Positions 55,993 to 64,000 of a DNA stretch of 64,000 nucleotides are shown here, one piece after another. Below the pieces are notes generated by a model. That model ran no database searches and was not told where the DNA came from. It saw only the letters and a list, made by a program, of their open reading frames with translations. Source of the DNA: Brachyspira pilosicoli P43/6/78 (GTDB taxonomy: Bacteria; Spirochaetota; Brachyspiria; Brachyspirales; Brachyspiraceae); the NCBI RefSeq assembly GCF_000325665.1, contig NC_019908.1, positions 62,001-126,000 of the forward strand, given 5' to 3'. The position numbers and the translations under genes are program-made. Each line of letters opens with the position of its first letter. Position 1 is the stretch's first letter.

Positions 55993-56850
55993 ATGAAAGT
56001 ATTATGGATTATTATAATTAGTTCGTACATTGCTTATGGTCAGGTAAGTGAAGATTTTAAGAATTTAGCGGCAACAAATAAAGAATCAGCATTATACAAA
56101 TCAGTAGTATTAGAAAATATTGATGAGTTTAAATACATAATTGAAAACAATAAAGAATATATAATTTATTCTATAACGAACAGTGAAACATGGTATAACT
56201 ATATACCTAATTTAAGCACTAATAATTTCTCTGATTTCGTAAAAGTTTTATTAGATAATGGAATGGATATTAACGAGAAAAATGAAGAGGGAAAAAGCCT
56301 TATACTTAATGTAAGTAAGTACTACAATTCATTTCATAAACCTAAATTCGGTACAAGTGAAATTATAGGAGTTCCAGATAGTAAATATAAAATTGAAACA
56401 CTTATAAATCTTGGGGCAAATATTAATATACAAGATAATGACGGAAATGGTATAATTCATTATATACTTTCTAGAGATAATATAGGAACAGAAGAATATG
56501 ATATTATTGAAATGCTCATAAAAAACTCAGTCAATATTAATTTACAAAATAATGATGGAGATACTGCACTTCATAAAATTTTATATAAAAAAAATAATGA
56601 CTATAGAGATATTGATATGGAAAAAAAAGTTGCCTCTCTTTTGATAGAAAATAATGCAGATAAAAATATAAAAAATAATAATGGGCAAAAAGCGTATCCC
56701 GGAGCATTTATATATAATATAAAATTAACTTTTAATGGAATATTTGGTACTTTATTTAATATTTTTAAGATTGTACTTCTAATTGTAATTGGTATACCTG
56801 CATTAATATTACATTTTATAGTTTTTAATATTTCAGAATTTTTCAGATAA
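55993..56850 (+). CDS. ankyrin-repeat protein with C-terminal membrane helix
   Basis: A 285-residue protein. Of two adjacent in-frame ATGs the second (55993) has better spacing to GAGG. It has an N-terminal signal (KVLWIIIISSYIAYG), three to four degenerate ankyrin repeats between residues ~75 and 225 (KIETLINLGANINIQDNDGN, GDTALHKILYKKNNDYRD), and a C-terminal hydrophobic helix (IVLLIVIGIPALILHFIVF). It may be anchored in the inner membrane with the repeats in the periplasm. It has its own promoter. Partner unknown. Confidence 0.85.
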   Translation: MKVLWIIIISSYIAYGQVSEDFKNLAATNKESALYKSVVLENIDEFKYIIENNKEYIIYSITNSETWYNYIPNLSTNNFSDFVKVLLDNGMDINEKNEEGKSLILNVSKYYNSFHKPKFGTSEIIGVPDSKYKIETLINLGANINIQDNDGNGIIHYILSRDNIGTEEYDIIEMLIKNSVNINLQNNDGDTALHKILYKKNNDYRDIDMEKKVASLLIENNADKNIKNNNGQKAYPGAFIYNIKLTFNGIFGTLFNIFKIVLLIVIGIPALILHFIVFNISEFFR

Positions 56851-56924
56851 TTGATTTTTTATATAATTTATCAAAGCTTATATAATATAATTTTATAAAA
56901 TAAAATTAAAAATTATTATTTTTT

Positions 56925-57576
56925 TTATTTTTTTGTTTTAGCAATATCCTTATTATATATAAATATCAAAATAATAAGGAAAATTACAAAAATAATAGAC
57001 AATATAATATTTTTAACATAAATATTAAAATTTAAATTTATTAATTCAGTTAGTATATTCATACCCAATATCATAGGAATTGATATAGTTATAAAAAACA
57101 AAACTATAGATAAAGCACCAAATATAGATACTTCTTTATCATGTAATTGTGCTATTTCTGCAATTATCATAATAATATTTATTAATATTATAGGCCAAGA
57201 ATGGGATAATAAATTAAAAATTATATTATTATCATATTTTTTATCAGAATTAAAAAATTTATTCCTAATTTCATTTAAATTAGTATATATATCATCAATT
57301 AAATTGTAATCATTTATTATAGAGTTTTTTAATTCTACTAAATATTTTTTATCATTATAATCAATATTATCATTTTTTAATAATAAATCAATCTTTTTCT
57401 AGATTTTCTAATTTATTCCTATTATTAATATATTTTGAAAAATAAAAAGTACTATCTAATATTAATACTAAAAATATAGATAATAATATTATAAATAGCA
57501 TAATTAGTATTTTATGAAATGGTTTTAAATTATTAGTGGTCATCAATGTTACTATGATATTTATTAACTTATCCAT
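56925..57576 (-). CDS. membrane protein with central coiled region, interrupted by a +1 frameshift
   Basis: Two pieces in different frames: 57576 to 57388 (62 residues, one helix ILIMLFIILLSIFLVLILD, ending ENLEKD), and a second reaching 56925 whose frame extends back to the same point (KIDLLLKNDNIDYNDKKYLV ... then ALSIVLFFITISIPMILGMN and NIILSIIFVIFLIILIFIYN). Removing one T from the plus-strand run of five T at 57394-57398 joins them as ENLEKIDLLLKND, giving 216 residues with about four membrane helices. No ribosome site is obvious. No family recognised. It lies convergent to the ankyrin genes. Confidence 0.65.
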
Positions 57577-57981
57577 AGTAATAATATATATTAAATAACT
57601 ATAATAAAAACTAATTATAATTCATAAATATATAAAAAATATGAAATATAATTAGTTTTTATTTGTTTGTAAAAAAAATGTACTATACTAATACAAAAAT
57701 TACAATGTATATATAATAAGAATTACCATTATAAAATATAATTTTATCAATATATTAAATAGATTTTTTATACTCTATATCTTAAAATGCTTATTTATCT
57801 TTATTCAATAATTCTTCGATGCTATTATTTATAATACAGTTTCCTATAAAAATACTCAAATTGTAACATAGATTATAATAAAAAATTAATAAGTACTTTT
57901 GCAGCTTTTGCCACGAGAAAAGTTGAACAAAAAAATTATAAATTAAAAAATTTTTAGTTTATAATTCCAATAAAGCTAATT
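57577..57981. other. 405-base AT-rich gap with a repeat relic
   Basis: No gene is supported. At 57896-57928 the reverse strand resembles the CAACTTTTTCCCGC..GCAAAAAGTTGCAAAAAG block of the partial tandem unit near 11.57-11.61 kb, with a few deletions, so a decayed copy of that family lies here. Confidence 0.5.
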
Positions 57982-59040
57982 TTATTTCAAGCCATGTTCT
58001 TCTTTAGTACGTTTTACATTTTCTCTGGCACATTCATTGCTAGGATCTAATTCTAAAGCTTTTTTATAATCTTTTAAAGCCTCTTCATAAAGACCTAAAT
58101 TTTCCTTAGTAAAGCCTCTGTTATTATAAGCATCTACATAATCAGGATTTAATTTTATAGCCTTATCAAAATCTTCTATAGCTTCTTCATAAAGTCCCAA
58201 ATTATCTTTAGCATTTCCCCTATTATTATATGCAAAAGCATAATTAGGATTTAATTTTATAGCTTTATTATAATCTTTAATAGCTTCTTCATAAAGTCCT
58301 AAATTATCTTTGGCAATTCCCCTATTATTATATGCAAGAGCATAATTAGGATTTAATTTTATAGCTTTGTTAAAATCTTTTATAGCTTCTTTAGAAAATC
58401 CCAACTCATCTTCTAATAATCCTTTATTATTATAAGCATCAAATAAATTAGGATCTATTGATAAAGCTTTATCAAAATCTTTAATAGCTTCTTCTAAAAG
58501 TCCTAAATCACTTTTAAGAAGTCCTCTATTATAATAAGCATATGTATAATCAGCTCTTAACTCTATAGCCTTATCATATTCTTCTATAGCTTCTTTTAAA
58601 AGTCCAAGTTTAGTTTTGGCAATAGCTTTGTTATAATAAGCATCTGCCATATTAGGGTTTAACTTTATAGCTTCATCATAATATTTTATAGCTTCTGCAT
58701 ATTCTCCATTAGCACTTTTATAAATACCTTTAGAATTATAATCATGATAATCAGTAAGATTGTTTAAACGATCAATATCAACTTCTTTATTATTGTCAAC
58801 TATATTTGTAAAACTGACTATAAAATGTTTTTTATCTGACATTATTTTATTTAATTCTTCATTAAAAGCTTTTGCTCTGTCATTGAAATCATCAAAATCA
58901 GAATAATTTTCTGCATCAATATTATTTAAAAAATTATTAAATTCATCTACACATTTATTTAATTCTTTTTGCAAATTCTCTAATTTATTTTTAGATTCTT
59001 TTAAATGTTGTCCGAATAGAAAATTAGTCATTGTTGCCAT
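57982..59040 (-). CDS. TPR-array protein, 7 repeats
   Basis: A 352-residue soluble protein. The N-terminal ~100 residues hold a helical domain with FNNFLNNIDAENYSDFDDFN, shared with the 616-residue protein upstream. Seven 34-residue TPRs follow, e.g. AYNNRGNAKDNLGLYEEAIE, some nearly identical. Many repeats carry N-N-R-G at helix A and AIKL-NPN at the turn, the Sel/TPR_1 pattern. There is no signal peptide, so it is probably cytoplasmic. GGAG precedes ATG. Function: protein scaffold, partner unknown. Confidence 0.9.
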   Translation of the reverse strand: MATMTNFLFGQHLKESKNKLENLQKELNKCVDEFNNFLNNIDAENYSDFDDFNDRAKAFNEELNKIMSDKKHFIVSFTNIVDNNKEVDIDRLNNLTDYHDYNSKGIYKSANGEYAEAIKYYDEAIKLNPNMADAYYNKAIAKTKLGLLKEAIEEYDKAIELRADYTYAYYNRGLLKSDLGLLEEAIKDFDKALSIDPNLFDAYNNKGLLEDELGFSKEAIKDFNKAIKLNPNYALAYNNRGIAKDNLGLYEEAIKDYNKAIKLNPNYAFAYNNRGNAKDNLGLYEEAIEDFDKAIKLNPDYVDAYNNRGFTKENLGLYEEALKDYKKALELDPSNECARENVKRTKEEHGLK

Positions 59041-59111
59041 TTTTAACTCCTATAACTATTTATTATTAATATATAAGTTATAATTTTGTATATGATACAA
59101 TTATGTCATAG

Positions 59112-59140
59112 TATATACTGAAAATTTTTAAGTTTTTCAA
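59112..59140 (-). promoter_or_regulatory. promoter for the 7-TPR gene
   Basis: Minus strand: TTGAAA (59140-59135), 17-bp spacer AACTTAAAAATTTTCAG, TATATA (59117-59112). The spacer is identical but for one base to that of the 14-TPR gene. Confidence 0.65.
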
Positions 59141-59177
59141 AAAACTAGTTTTTATGTTTTTAATAAAAAACAATATA

Positions 59178-61028
59178 TTATAAACCGCGTTCTTTTTTAA
59201 GATTTGCAATATTACTCTTTGCATATTCATTATTAGGATCTAATTCTAAAGCTTTTTTATAATCTTTCAAAGCTTCTTTATATAGCCCCGCATTTTTCTT
59301 AACCCAGCCTCTATCATTATATAAATAAGCTGTATTCGGTTCTAATTCTATAGCTTTATCATAATCTTCAATAGCTTCTTTATACTGTCCTAATTCATCT
59401 TTAGCACTTCCTCTGTTTCCGTAAGCATTGGTATAATCAGGAGTCAATTTTATAGCCTTAGTATAGTCTTTTATAGCTTCTTTATACAATCCTAAACTAT
59501 ATTTAGTAAGCCCTCTATTATTATAAGTATTGCTGTCATCTGGGTTTAACTCTATAGATTTATCATAATCTTTTAAAGCCTCTTTATAAAGACCTAAATC
59601 ATTTTTAGAAAGTCCTCTGTTATTATATGCTTCACTGTAAGTTGGTCTTAATTCTATAGCCTTATCATAATATTTAATTGATTCTTTTAAAAGATCCAAA
59701 TCATATTTAGCACTTCCTATATTATAATATGCTTCTGGATTATCCGCACATAAATCTATCGATTCTTCATAATCTTTGATTGCTTCTTCATACATTCCTA
59801 AATCGCTTTTAGCAAGCCCTCTATTATTATATGCATCACTATAATTAGGATTTAAATATATAGCTTTATCATAATCTTTTATAGATTCCTTATATAAACC
59901 AAGCTCTCTTTTTGCATTTGCCCTGTTATAATAAGCATCTACATAATTAGTATCCAATTTTATAATTTTGTCATAATCTTTTATAGCTTCTTCATATAAT
60001 TCTAAATCGTATTTAGCATTTCCTCTATTAAGATAAGTATTTATATTGTTAGGTTCCCATTTTATAGCATTATCATAATCTTCTATAGCTTCTTTAAATA
60101 AACCTAACTCTTTTTTTGAATTTCCTCTATTATAATAGGCATCTGAATAATTTGGATTAATTTCTATAGCTTTGTTATAATCTTCAATAGCCTCTTTATA
60201 AAGCCCCAAATCATTTTTAGAATTGCCTCTGTTGCTATAGGCACAATAATTATTAGGCTCTAACTCTAAAATCTTATTAAAATCTTTTATAGCCTCATCA
60301 AAAAGCTCTAAATAATTTTTGGAAACTCCTCTATTATTATATGCATCTATATTATTAGGGTCCAACTCTATAACTTTATTATAATCTTCAATAGCTTCTT
60401 TGTGTAAGCCAGCATTATTTTTAGCAAACCCTCTGTTATAATAAGCGTCCTTATAATTTTTACTTAATTCTATTGCTTTGTCATAATCCTTTATAGCTTT
60501 TTTAAAAAATCCTAAATTGCTTCTAGCAAGTCCACGGTTATAATAAGCTAATGCATAATAATCAATCAAATCTATAGCTTTACTATAATAATCTATAGCA
60601 TCTCTATATTCTCTCATATTGTTTAGAGCAACTCCATTAGTGTTACAATCGAAATATTCATCTAAAGTGTCTAAATCATTAATATCAATTTCATCATTTT
60701 CATCATTAAACATAGTTTTATCATAATGAAAATACTCAATAAACCTGTTATAAGTATAAAGTTCATCAGGCTCTTTTATATAGAATGTTTCAAGTATTCT
60801 GTTTAATTTATCATTAAATTTTTCTGCCTTGATGTTGAAATCATCAAAATCAGAATAATTAAATGCATCAATATTATTTAAAAAATTATTTGCCTCATAT
60901 AGAATTTTTTCTGCTTCTTTTTTAAAATCATCTTTTAAATCTGGAACTTCTCTTTCTTCAAAAGCTTCTAATGATATTTTGCATTTTTCTATATGTTTAC
61001 TAAAAAGATAATTAGATATTTTTGGCAT
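59178..61028 (-). CDS. TPR-array protein, 14 repeats
   Basis: A 616-residue soluble protein, paralogous to the 352-residue one: same N-terminal domain (NNFLNNIDAFNYSDFDDFNI) but with a ~25-residue acidic insertion, then fourteen 34-residue TPRs without gaps (for instance RGLAKSDLGMYEEAIKDYEE). It is exactly twice the repeat number of its neighbour. Final units of both end GLYKEALKDYKKALELDP or near it, so the C-terminal cap is conserved and repeats were gained or lost internally. AGGAA precedes ATG. Confidence 0.9.
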   Translation of the reverse strand: MPKISNYLFSKHIEKCKISLEAFEEREVPDLKDDFKKEAEKILYEANNFLNNIDAFNYSDFDDFNIKAEKFNDKLNRILETFYIKEPDELYTYNRFIEYFHYDKTMFNDENDEIDINDLDTLDEYFDCNTNGVALNNMREYRDAIDYYSKAIDLIDYYALAYYNRGLARSNLGFFKKAIKDYDKAIELSKNYKDAYYNRGFAKNNAGLHKEAIEDYNKVIELDPNNIDAYNNRGVSKNYLELFDEAIKDFNKILELEPNNYCAYSNRGNSKNDLGLYKEAIEDYNKAIEINPNYSDAYYNRGNSKKELGLFKEAIEDYDNAIKWEPNNINTYLNRGNAKYDLELYEEAIKDYDKIIKLDTNYVDAYYNRANAKRELGLYKESIKDYDKAIYLNPNYSDAYNNRGLAKSDLGMYEEAIKDYEESIDLCADNPEAYYNIGSAKYDLDLLKESIKYYDKAIELRPTYSEAYNNRGLSKNDLGLYKEALKDYDKSIELNPDDSNTYNNRGLTKYSLGLYKEAIKDYTKAIKLTPDYTNAYGNRGSAKDELGQYKEAIEDYDKAIELEPNTAYLYNDRGWVKKNAGLYKEALKDYKKALELDPNNEYAKSNIANLKKERGL

Positions 61029-61114
61029 TTTTTATTCCTATCATACTTTATTAATTTTATATAAATTATTATATTATAATAAAAAATAATTTAACACTAT
61101 GTCAAATTAAATTG

Positions 61115-61143
61115 CATATACTAAAAATTTTTAAGTTTGTCAA
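61115..61143 (-). promoter_or_regulatory. promoter for the 14-TPR gene
   Basis: Minus strand: TTGACA (61143-61138), 17-bp spacer AACTTAAAAATTTTTAG, TATATG (61120-61115). Confidence 0.65.
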
Positions 61144-61178
61144 AATAATTTTTTAAAACATTAGAAATTTCTATAGAA

Positions 61179-61374
61179 ACCCCGCCCTATAGAGATTATA
61201 ATCTATTTTAATATTTTAACTTAATTTATATTTTTTATTTAATTAAAAAAAGCACACCCACCCAAATTTTATTTAACTTTGTAGCTTAATTAACGCACGG
61301 TAAACTAAATTTAATATATAATTAAACTTAACATTCAAAATAAATTTATGTTTTTAATTCTGCTTAACGTGCGG
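61179..61374 (-). repeat. ~197-bp dispersed element, copy 3
   Basis: Inverted relative to copies 1 and 2: read on the minus strand it starts CCGCACGTTAA (61374), has the complementary arm CGTGCG (61299-61294), TTTGGGTGGGTGTGC followed by TTTTTTTAATTA, and ends GGGCGGGGT (61179). Length 196. It is the most diverged copy but keeps all landmarks at the same spacing. Confidence 0.8.
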
Positions 61375-61412
61375 TAAGTTCTTTTATTAAAATAATAAAA
61401 TAATAAATACAA

Positions 61413-61451
61413 AAAAGAGCAAAGATAAATATATTTTATCAATGCTCTTTT
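61413..61451 (-). terminator. intrinsic terminator of the oppA-like gene
   Basis: AAAAGAGCA (61413-61421) / TGCTCTTTT (61443-61451) with an inner GATAAA/TTTATC, followed by T residues on the minus strand. Confidence 0.85.
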
Positions 61452-61471
61452 ATATTAATCATGATTTTTAA

Positions 61472-63083
61472 TTATTGCTCTTTAGAGGCATAAGTAAATT
61501 TATGCATAGATAAAGCATCATAATAAACATCTTTTAATTTAGGATTAACAAGCAAAGGTTCAGTGTAAAAATACATAGGTATTATAGCAAAACTATTTAC
61601 TAATAATTCCTCAGCCTTATGCATAGCTTCCATTCTAACTTTCTGATCTCCAGTAGTAAGTGCTGTTTGTATATAAGCATCATATTGAGCGTTACTATAT
61701 GAGCTATAATTATTTGGAGAGTAGCTTGTGTATAATGATAAGAAGTTGATAGGGTCATTAAAGTCTCCAAACCAACCACCGCGGCACATAGTTAAGTTTT
61801 TATCATATCTAGTTTGTAAAAATACAGCCCATTCTTCCTGTACTATTTTTGTATCTATTCCTAAATTTTCTTTCCACATCTGCTGCACCGCTTCAAATAT
61901 AGATATATGAAAACCAGGGTCAGCCTTAAACTCAAATACAGGGAAGCCTTCGCCATTAGGATATCCTGCTTCAGCCATTAATTTCTTAGCCTCTTCTACA
62001 TTTTTCTTATATCCTTCTTGACTTATATCGAAATATCCGCCGCCATTTTCTCTAAAACTTCCATCAGCATCATTTATACCATAAGGAACAAAAGCATTAG
62101 CAGGAGTCTCTCCGCCTTTAGTTACTTGTTCTACTATATAATTTCTGTCTATAGCAAGAGCCAATGCCTTACGAACTCTAATATCTTTTAATACTTCATT
62201 AGTAGTATTTAAACAATAAAAATATGAAGCAAGCATTGGTTTTATTTGTAATAATCCTTCTTCTTTTAATGTTGGTATATCCTGAGTTGGTAATATTCTA
62301 GAAAAATCTATAGAACCTTCTTTGATGCCGGCAACAGAAGCAGTCTCATTTTGCATAAGAACAAATTTTAATTTCTCAGGTACAACATCATTGAAAGCCC
62401 AATAATTTGTATTTTTTACCATTATTATGCTTTCATCTTGATTAATTTCAGTAGTTACAAAAGGACCATTTCCTATATAACTTTCAACATTTAAACTCCA
62501 ACTATCACCATATTTTTCTATTATATCTTTTCTTACAGGATAAAAAGTTGTAAATGCTACAAGGTCTAAAAAGTATGCAGTAGGTGCTTCCAATGTAACT
62601 TCTAAAGTATAATCATCTATAGCTTTTATTCCCAAACTATCAACAGGCATTTCTCCTGCTGTTATTGCTTTAGCATTTTTTACAGGCTCATGTTGAAAAC
62701 TGTATTGGCTTCCAACAGCTGGGTCTACAACTCTTCTCCAAGCATAAACAAAATCATCAGCAACTACTGCTTTACCATCACTCCATTTAGCATTTGTTCT
62801 TAAATGAAATATATATCTACTACCATCATCAAGTATTTCCCAATTCTTAGCAACGCCTCCTACAATCTTTCCTTCTTTAGATTTTGTAGTTAAACCTTCA
62901 AATGCATGTATTACATAATAGCAAGCATCTAATGCAGTATTTAACCCAGGGTCTATTGTTTTTGGCTGAGGACCAGCATTAATAACAATAGTTTTATTGT
63001 CTAAATTACTTTTTCCGCCGCCGCAAGATAAAACGACAAATATAATCATTGGAAAAAAACAATATTAAAAATCGTTTATACAT
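61472..63083 (-). CDS. peptide ABC transporter substrate-binding lipoprotein (OppA-like), frameshifted in the signal peptide
   Basis: The mature protein is a complete SBP family 5 member binding oligopeptides: PQPKTIDPGLNTALDACYYV, GVAKNWEILDDGSRYIFHLR and DFVYAWRRVVDPAVGSQYSF near the N-terminus, and IRVRKALALAIDRNYIVEQV centrally. From ATG 63083, which follows AGGAG, the frame reads MYKRFLILFF and then breaks at a run of seven A on the plus strand (63053-63059). Removing one base continues it as PMIIFVVLSCGGGKSN, a classic lipoprotein signal, 536 residues in all. The in-frame ATG at 63049 alone would leave a poor signal with no ribosome site. No permease genes are adjacent. Confidence 0.88.
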
Positions 63084-63273
63084 TTTAATACTCCTAAAAC
63101 ATTATTATTTATAGTAAAGAATTATAGAACACATATATCTTACTGTCAATAGTGTTATTATAAGAAGTAAGAAATATTTTTTGTTTTATAAAAAATATTG
63201 CTGAAATGTGTTGCAGTTATCTAATTAATTAAGATTTAAGTAATATAGATTAAATAAGATTAGAAAAAAAATA

Positions 63274-63304
63274 TTGACCCTAGAGTTTACTTTAATGATA
63301 TAAT
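63274..63304 (+). promoter_or_regulatory. candidate promoter for the lipoprotein alcohol dehydrogenase
   Basis: TTGACC at 63274-63279, TATAAT at 63299-63304, spacer 19 bp (longer than ideal). ATG follows 32 bases later. Confidence 0.45.
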
Positions 63305-63336
63305 ATAATAAAAAATATAAAAATGGAGATTACAAA

Positions 63337-64000
63337 ATGAAAAAAGCTCTATTAATAATTGTGCTATTATATGTTATATCATGTAATAATTCTTCAAATG
63401 CACAAACGCAAAATAATAATGTATTTAATAATCAAAATAATTCCTCTAATGCAATGTATAATCAGGAGTTTAAAAAAGCTCCTATTAACATACAAACCAA
63501 TGCAAATGGAAGAGTAAAATCAAGAGGATTCGCTGCAGTTTCGGCTAATATGGATTTTAAATATCATGAATTTACAAGGCATGCAGTAGGAAGCAATGAT
63601 GTATTAATAGAAATACTTTATGCAGGAATATGCCATAGCGATATACATATGGTTGAAGGAAAGTCAAGCAATACTCCTTTGGTGGTAGGGCATGAGATAG
63701 CTGGAAGAGTTGTACAGGTTGGAAGTTCTGTAACAAAATTCAAAGTTGGTGATTTTGCCGGTGTAGGTTGTATGGTAAACTCTTGCGGAGAGTGTGAAAG
63801 CTGTTTAGATAATTTAGAACAATATTGTTTAAATAGAGCAGTTTATACTTATGGCTCAAGAGACAGATTCCATAATAATGAAATTACTCAAGGAGGTTAT
63901 TCTGACAATATAGTAGTATCCGAAGATTTTGCAATACTCATACCAGACAATGCAGAGCTTGATAAAATTGCTCCTCTTCTTTGTGCAGGCATTACCACAT
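63337..64000 (+). CDS. zinc alcohol dehydrogenase with lipoprotein signal (3' truncated by window edge)
   Basis: 221 codons are visible. The first ~18 residues are a lipoprotein signal (KKALLIIVLLYVISC), then a ~35-residue Asn/Ser/Gln-rich linker, then a medium-chain zinc dehydrogenase of the YahK/cinnamyl-alcohol type: catalytic zinc Cys in YAGICHSDIHMVEG, His/Glu in VVGHEIAGRV, structural zinc group in SCGECESCLDNLEQYC. GGAG precedes ATG. This enzyme family is normally cytoplasmic and NADP-dependent, so a lipid-anchored exported form is odd. The end of the gene lies outside the window. Confidence 0.88.
   Translation, partial: MKKALLIIVLLYVISCNNSSNAQTQNNNVFNNQNNSSNAMYNQEFKKAPINIQTNANGRVKSRGFAAVSANMDFKYHEFTRHAVGSNDVLIEILYAGICHSDIHMVEGKSSNTPLVVGHEIAGRVVQVGSSVTKFKVGDFAGVGCMVNSCGECESCLDNLEQYCLNRAVYTYGSRDRFHNNEITQGGYSDNIVVSEDFAILIPDNAELDKIAPLLCAGITT

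Noticed and set aside
57982-60620. Strong ~102-base periodicity that could suggest a repeat array or CRISPR-like locus
   Set aside because: The period is 34 codons and the reading frame is open throughout; it is the DNA image of the TPR repeats.

Overview
The window is AT-rich spirochaete DNA, most likely a Brachyspira species. That is inference: the low GC, the many small lipoproteins with relaxed lipoboxes, the abundant TPR and ankyrin proteins, and the mix of anaerobe-type metabolism fit that genus, but no rRNA marker is present. Most sequence is ordinary chromosomal core; the region from about 49.5 to 61.5 kb is more accessory in character.

Layout. 0-6.7 kb: envelope genes (TPR proteins, lipoproteins) ending in rsmA. 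6.8-10.8 kb: pyk and the fatty-acid genes fabG-acpP-fabF. 10.9-11.7 kb: non-coding DNA built from a tandemly duplicated 327-bp unit. 11.8-14.6 kb (minus): lipoprotein, LysM protein and two cyclophilins, a likely envelope operon. 14.8-15.2 kb (minus): rpsU with elongator and initiator tRNA-Met. 15.4-17.6 kb: frr-uppS-cdsA. 18-24.9 kb: lytic transglycosylase, thioredoxin-like protein, YajQ, glycogen synthase, oligoendopeptidase F and a TM2 protein. 25-29 kb: a secreted 128-residue protein and the thrS-infC-rpmI-rplT operon. 29-36.1 kb (minus): class I ribonucleotide reductase nrdB-nrdA, a bile-acid/sodium-type symporter, ilvD. 36.2-40.4 kb: flavodoxin, a CrtI/RetSat-like oxidoreductase, a DUF2147 protein and an outer-membrane-like protein. 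40.5-49.5 kb (minus): OmpA protein, chemotaxis receptor, an isolated F1 beta subunit gene, inositol phosphatase, MlaD/MlaF and manA. 49.5-53.8 kb: zinc dehydrogenase bracketed by two copies of a ~197-bp element, then leuS. 54.2-61 kb: PepSY-like, two secreted ankyrin proteins, a membrane protein and two TPR-array proteins. 61.2-64 kb: third copy of the element, an OppA-type lipoprotein and the start of an alcohol dehydrogenase carrying a lipoprotein signal.

The most important cross-cutting observation is that five genes (murein transglycosylase, thrS, flavodoxin, a membrane protein and oppA) are each interrupted by exactly one surplus base in or at an A/T homopolymer. Removing one base restores each to a normal full-length protein. 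One systematic cause, sequence over-calling or transcriptional slippage tolerance, explains this better than five independent pseudogenes. Other signals worth attention are the ~197-bp three-copy element, the 327-bp tandem unit whose internal promoter-like core closely matches the promoters of the two TPR-array genes, and a duplicated promoter block in front of both the 128-residue protein and thrS.

Promoters found are mostly TTGAC(A/T)-16/18-TATAAT and terminators are usually clear hairpins with T tracts, so operon limits are fairly well defined.
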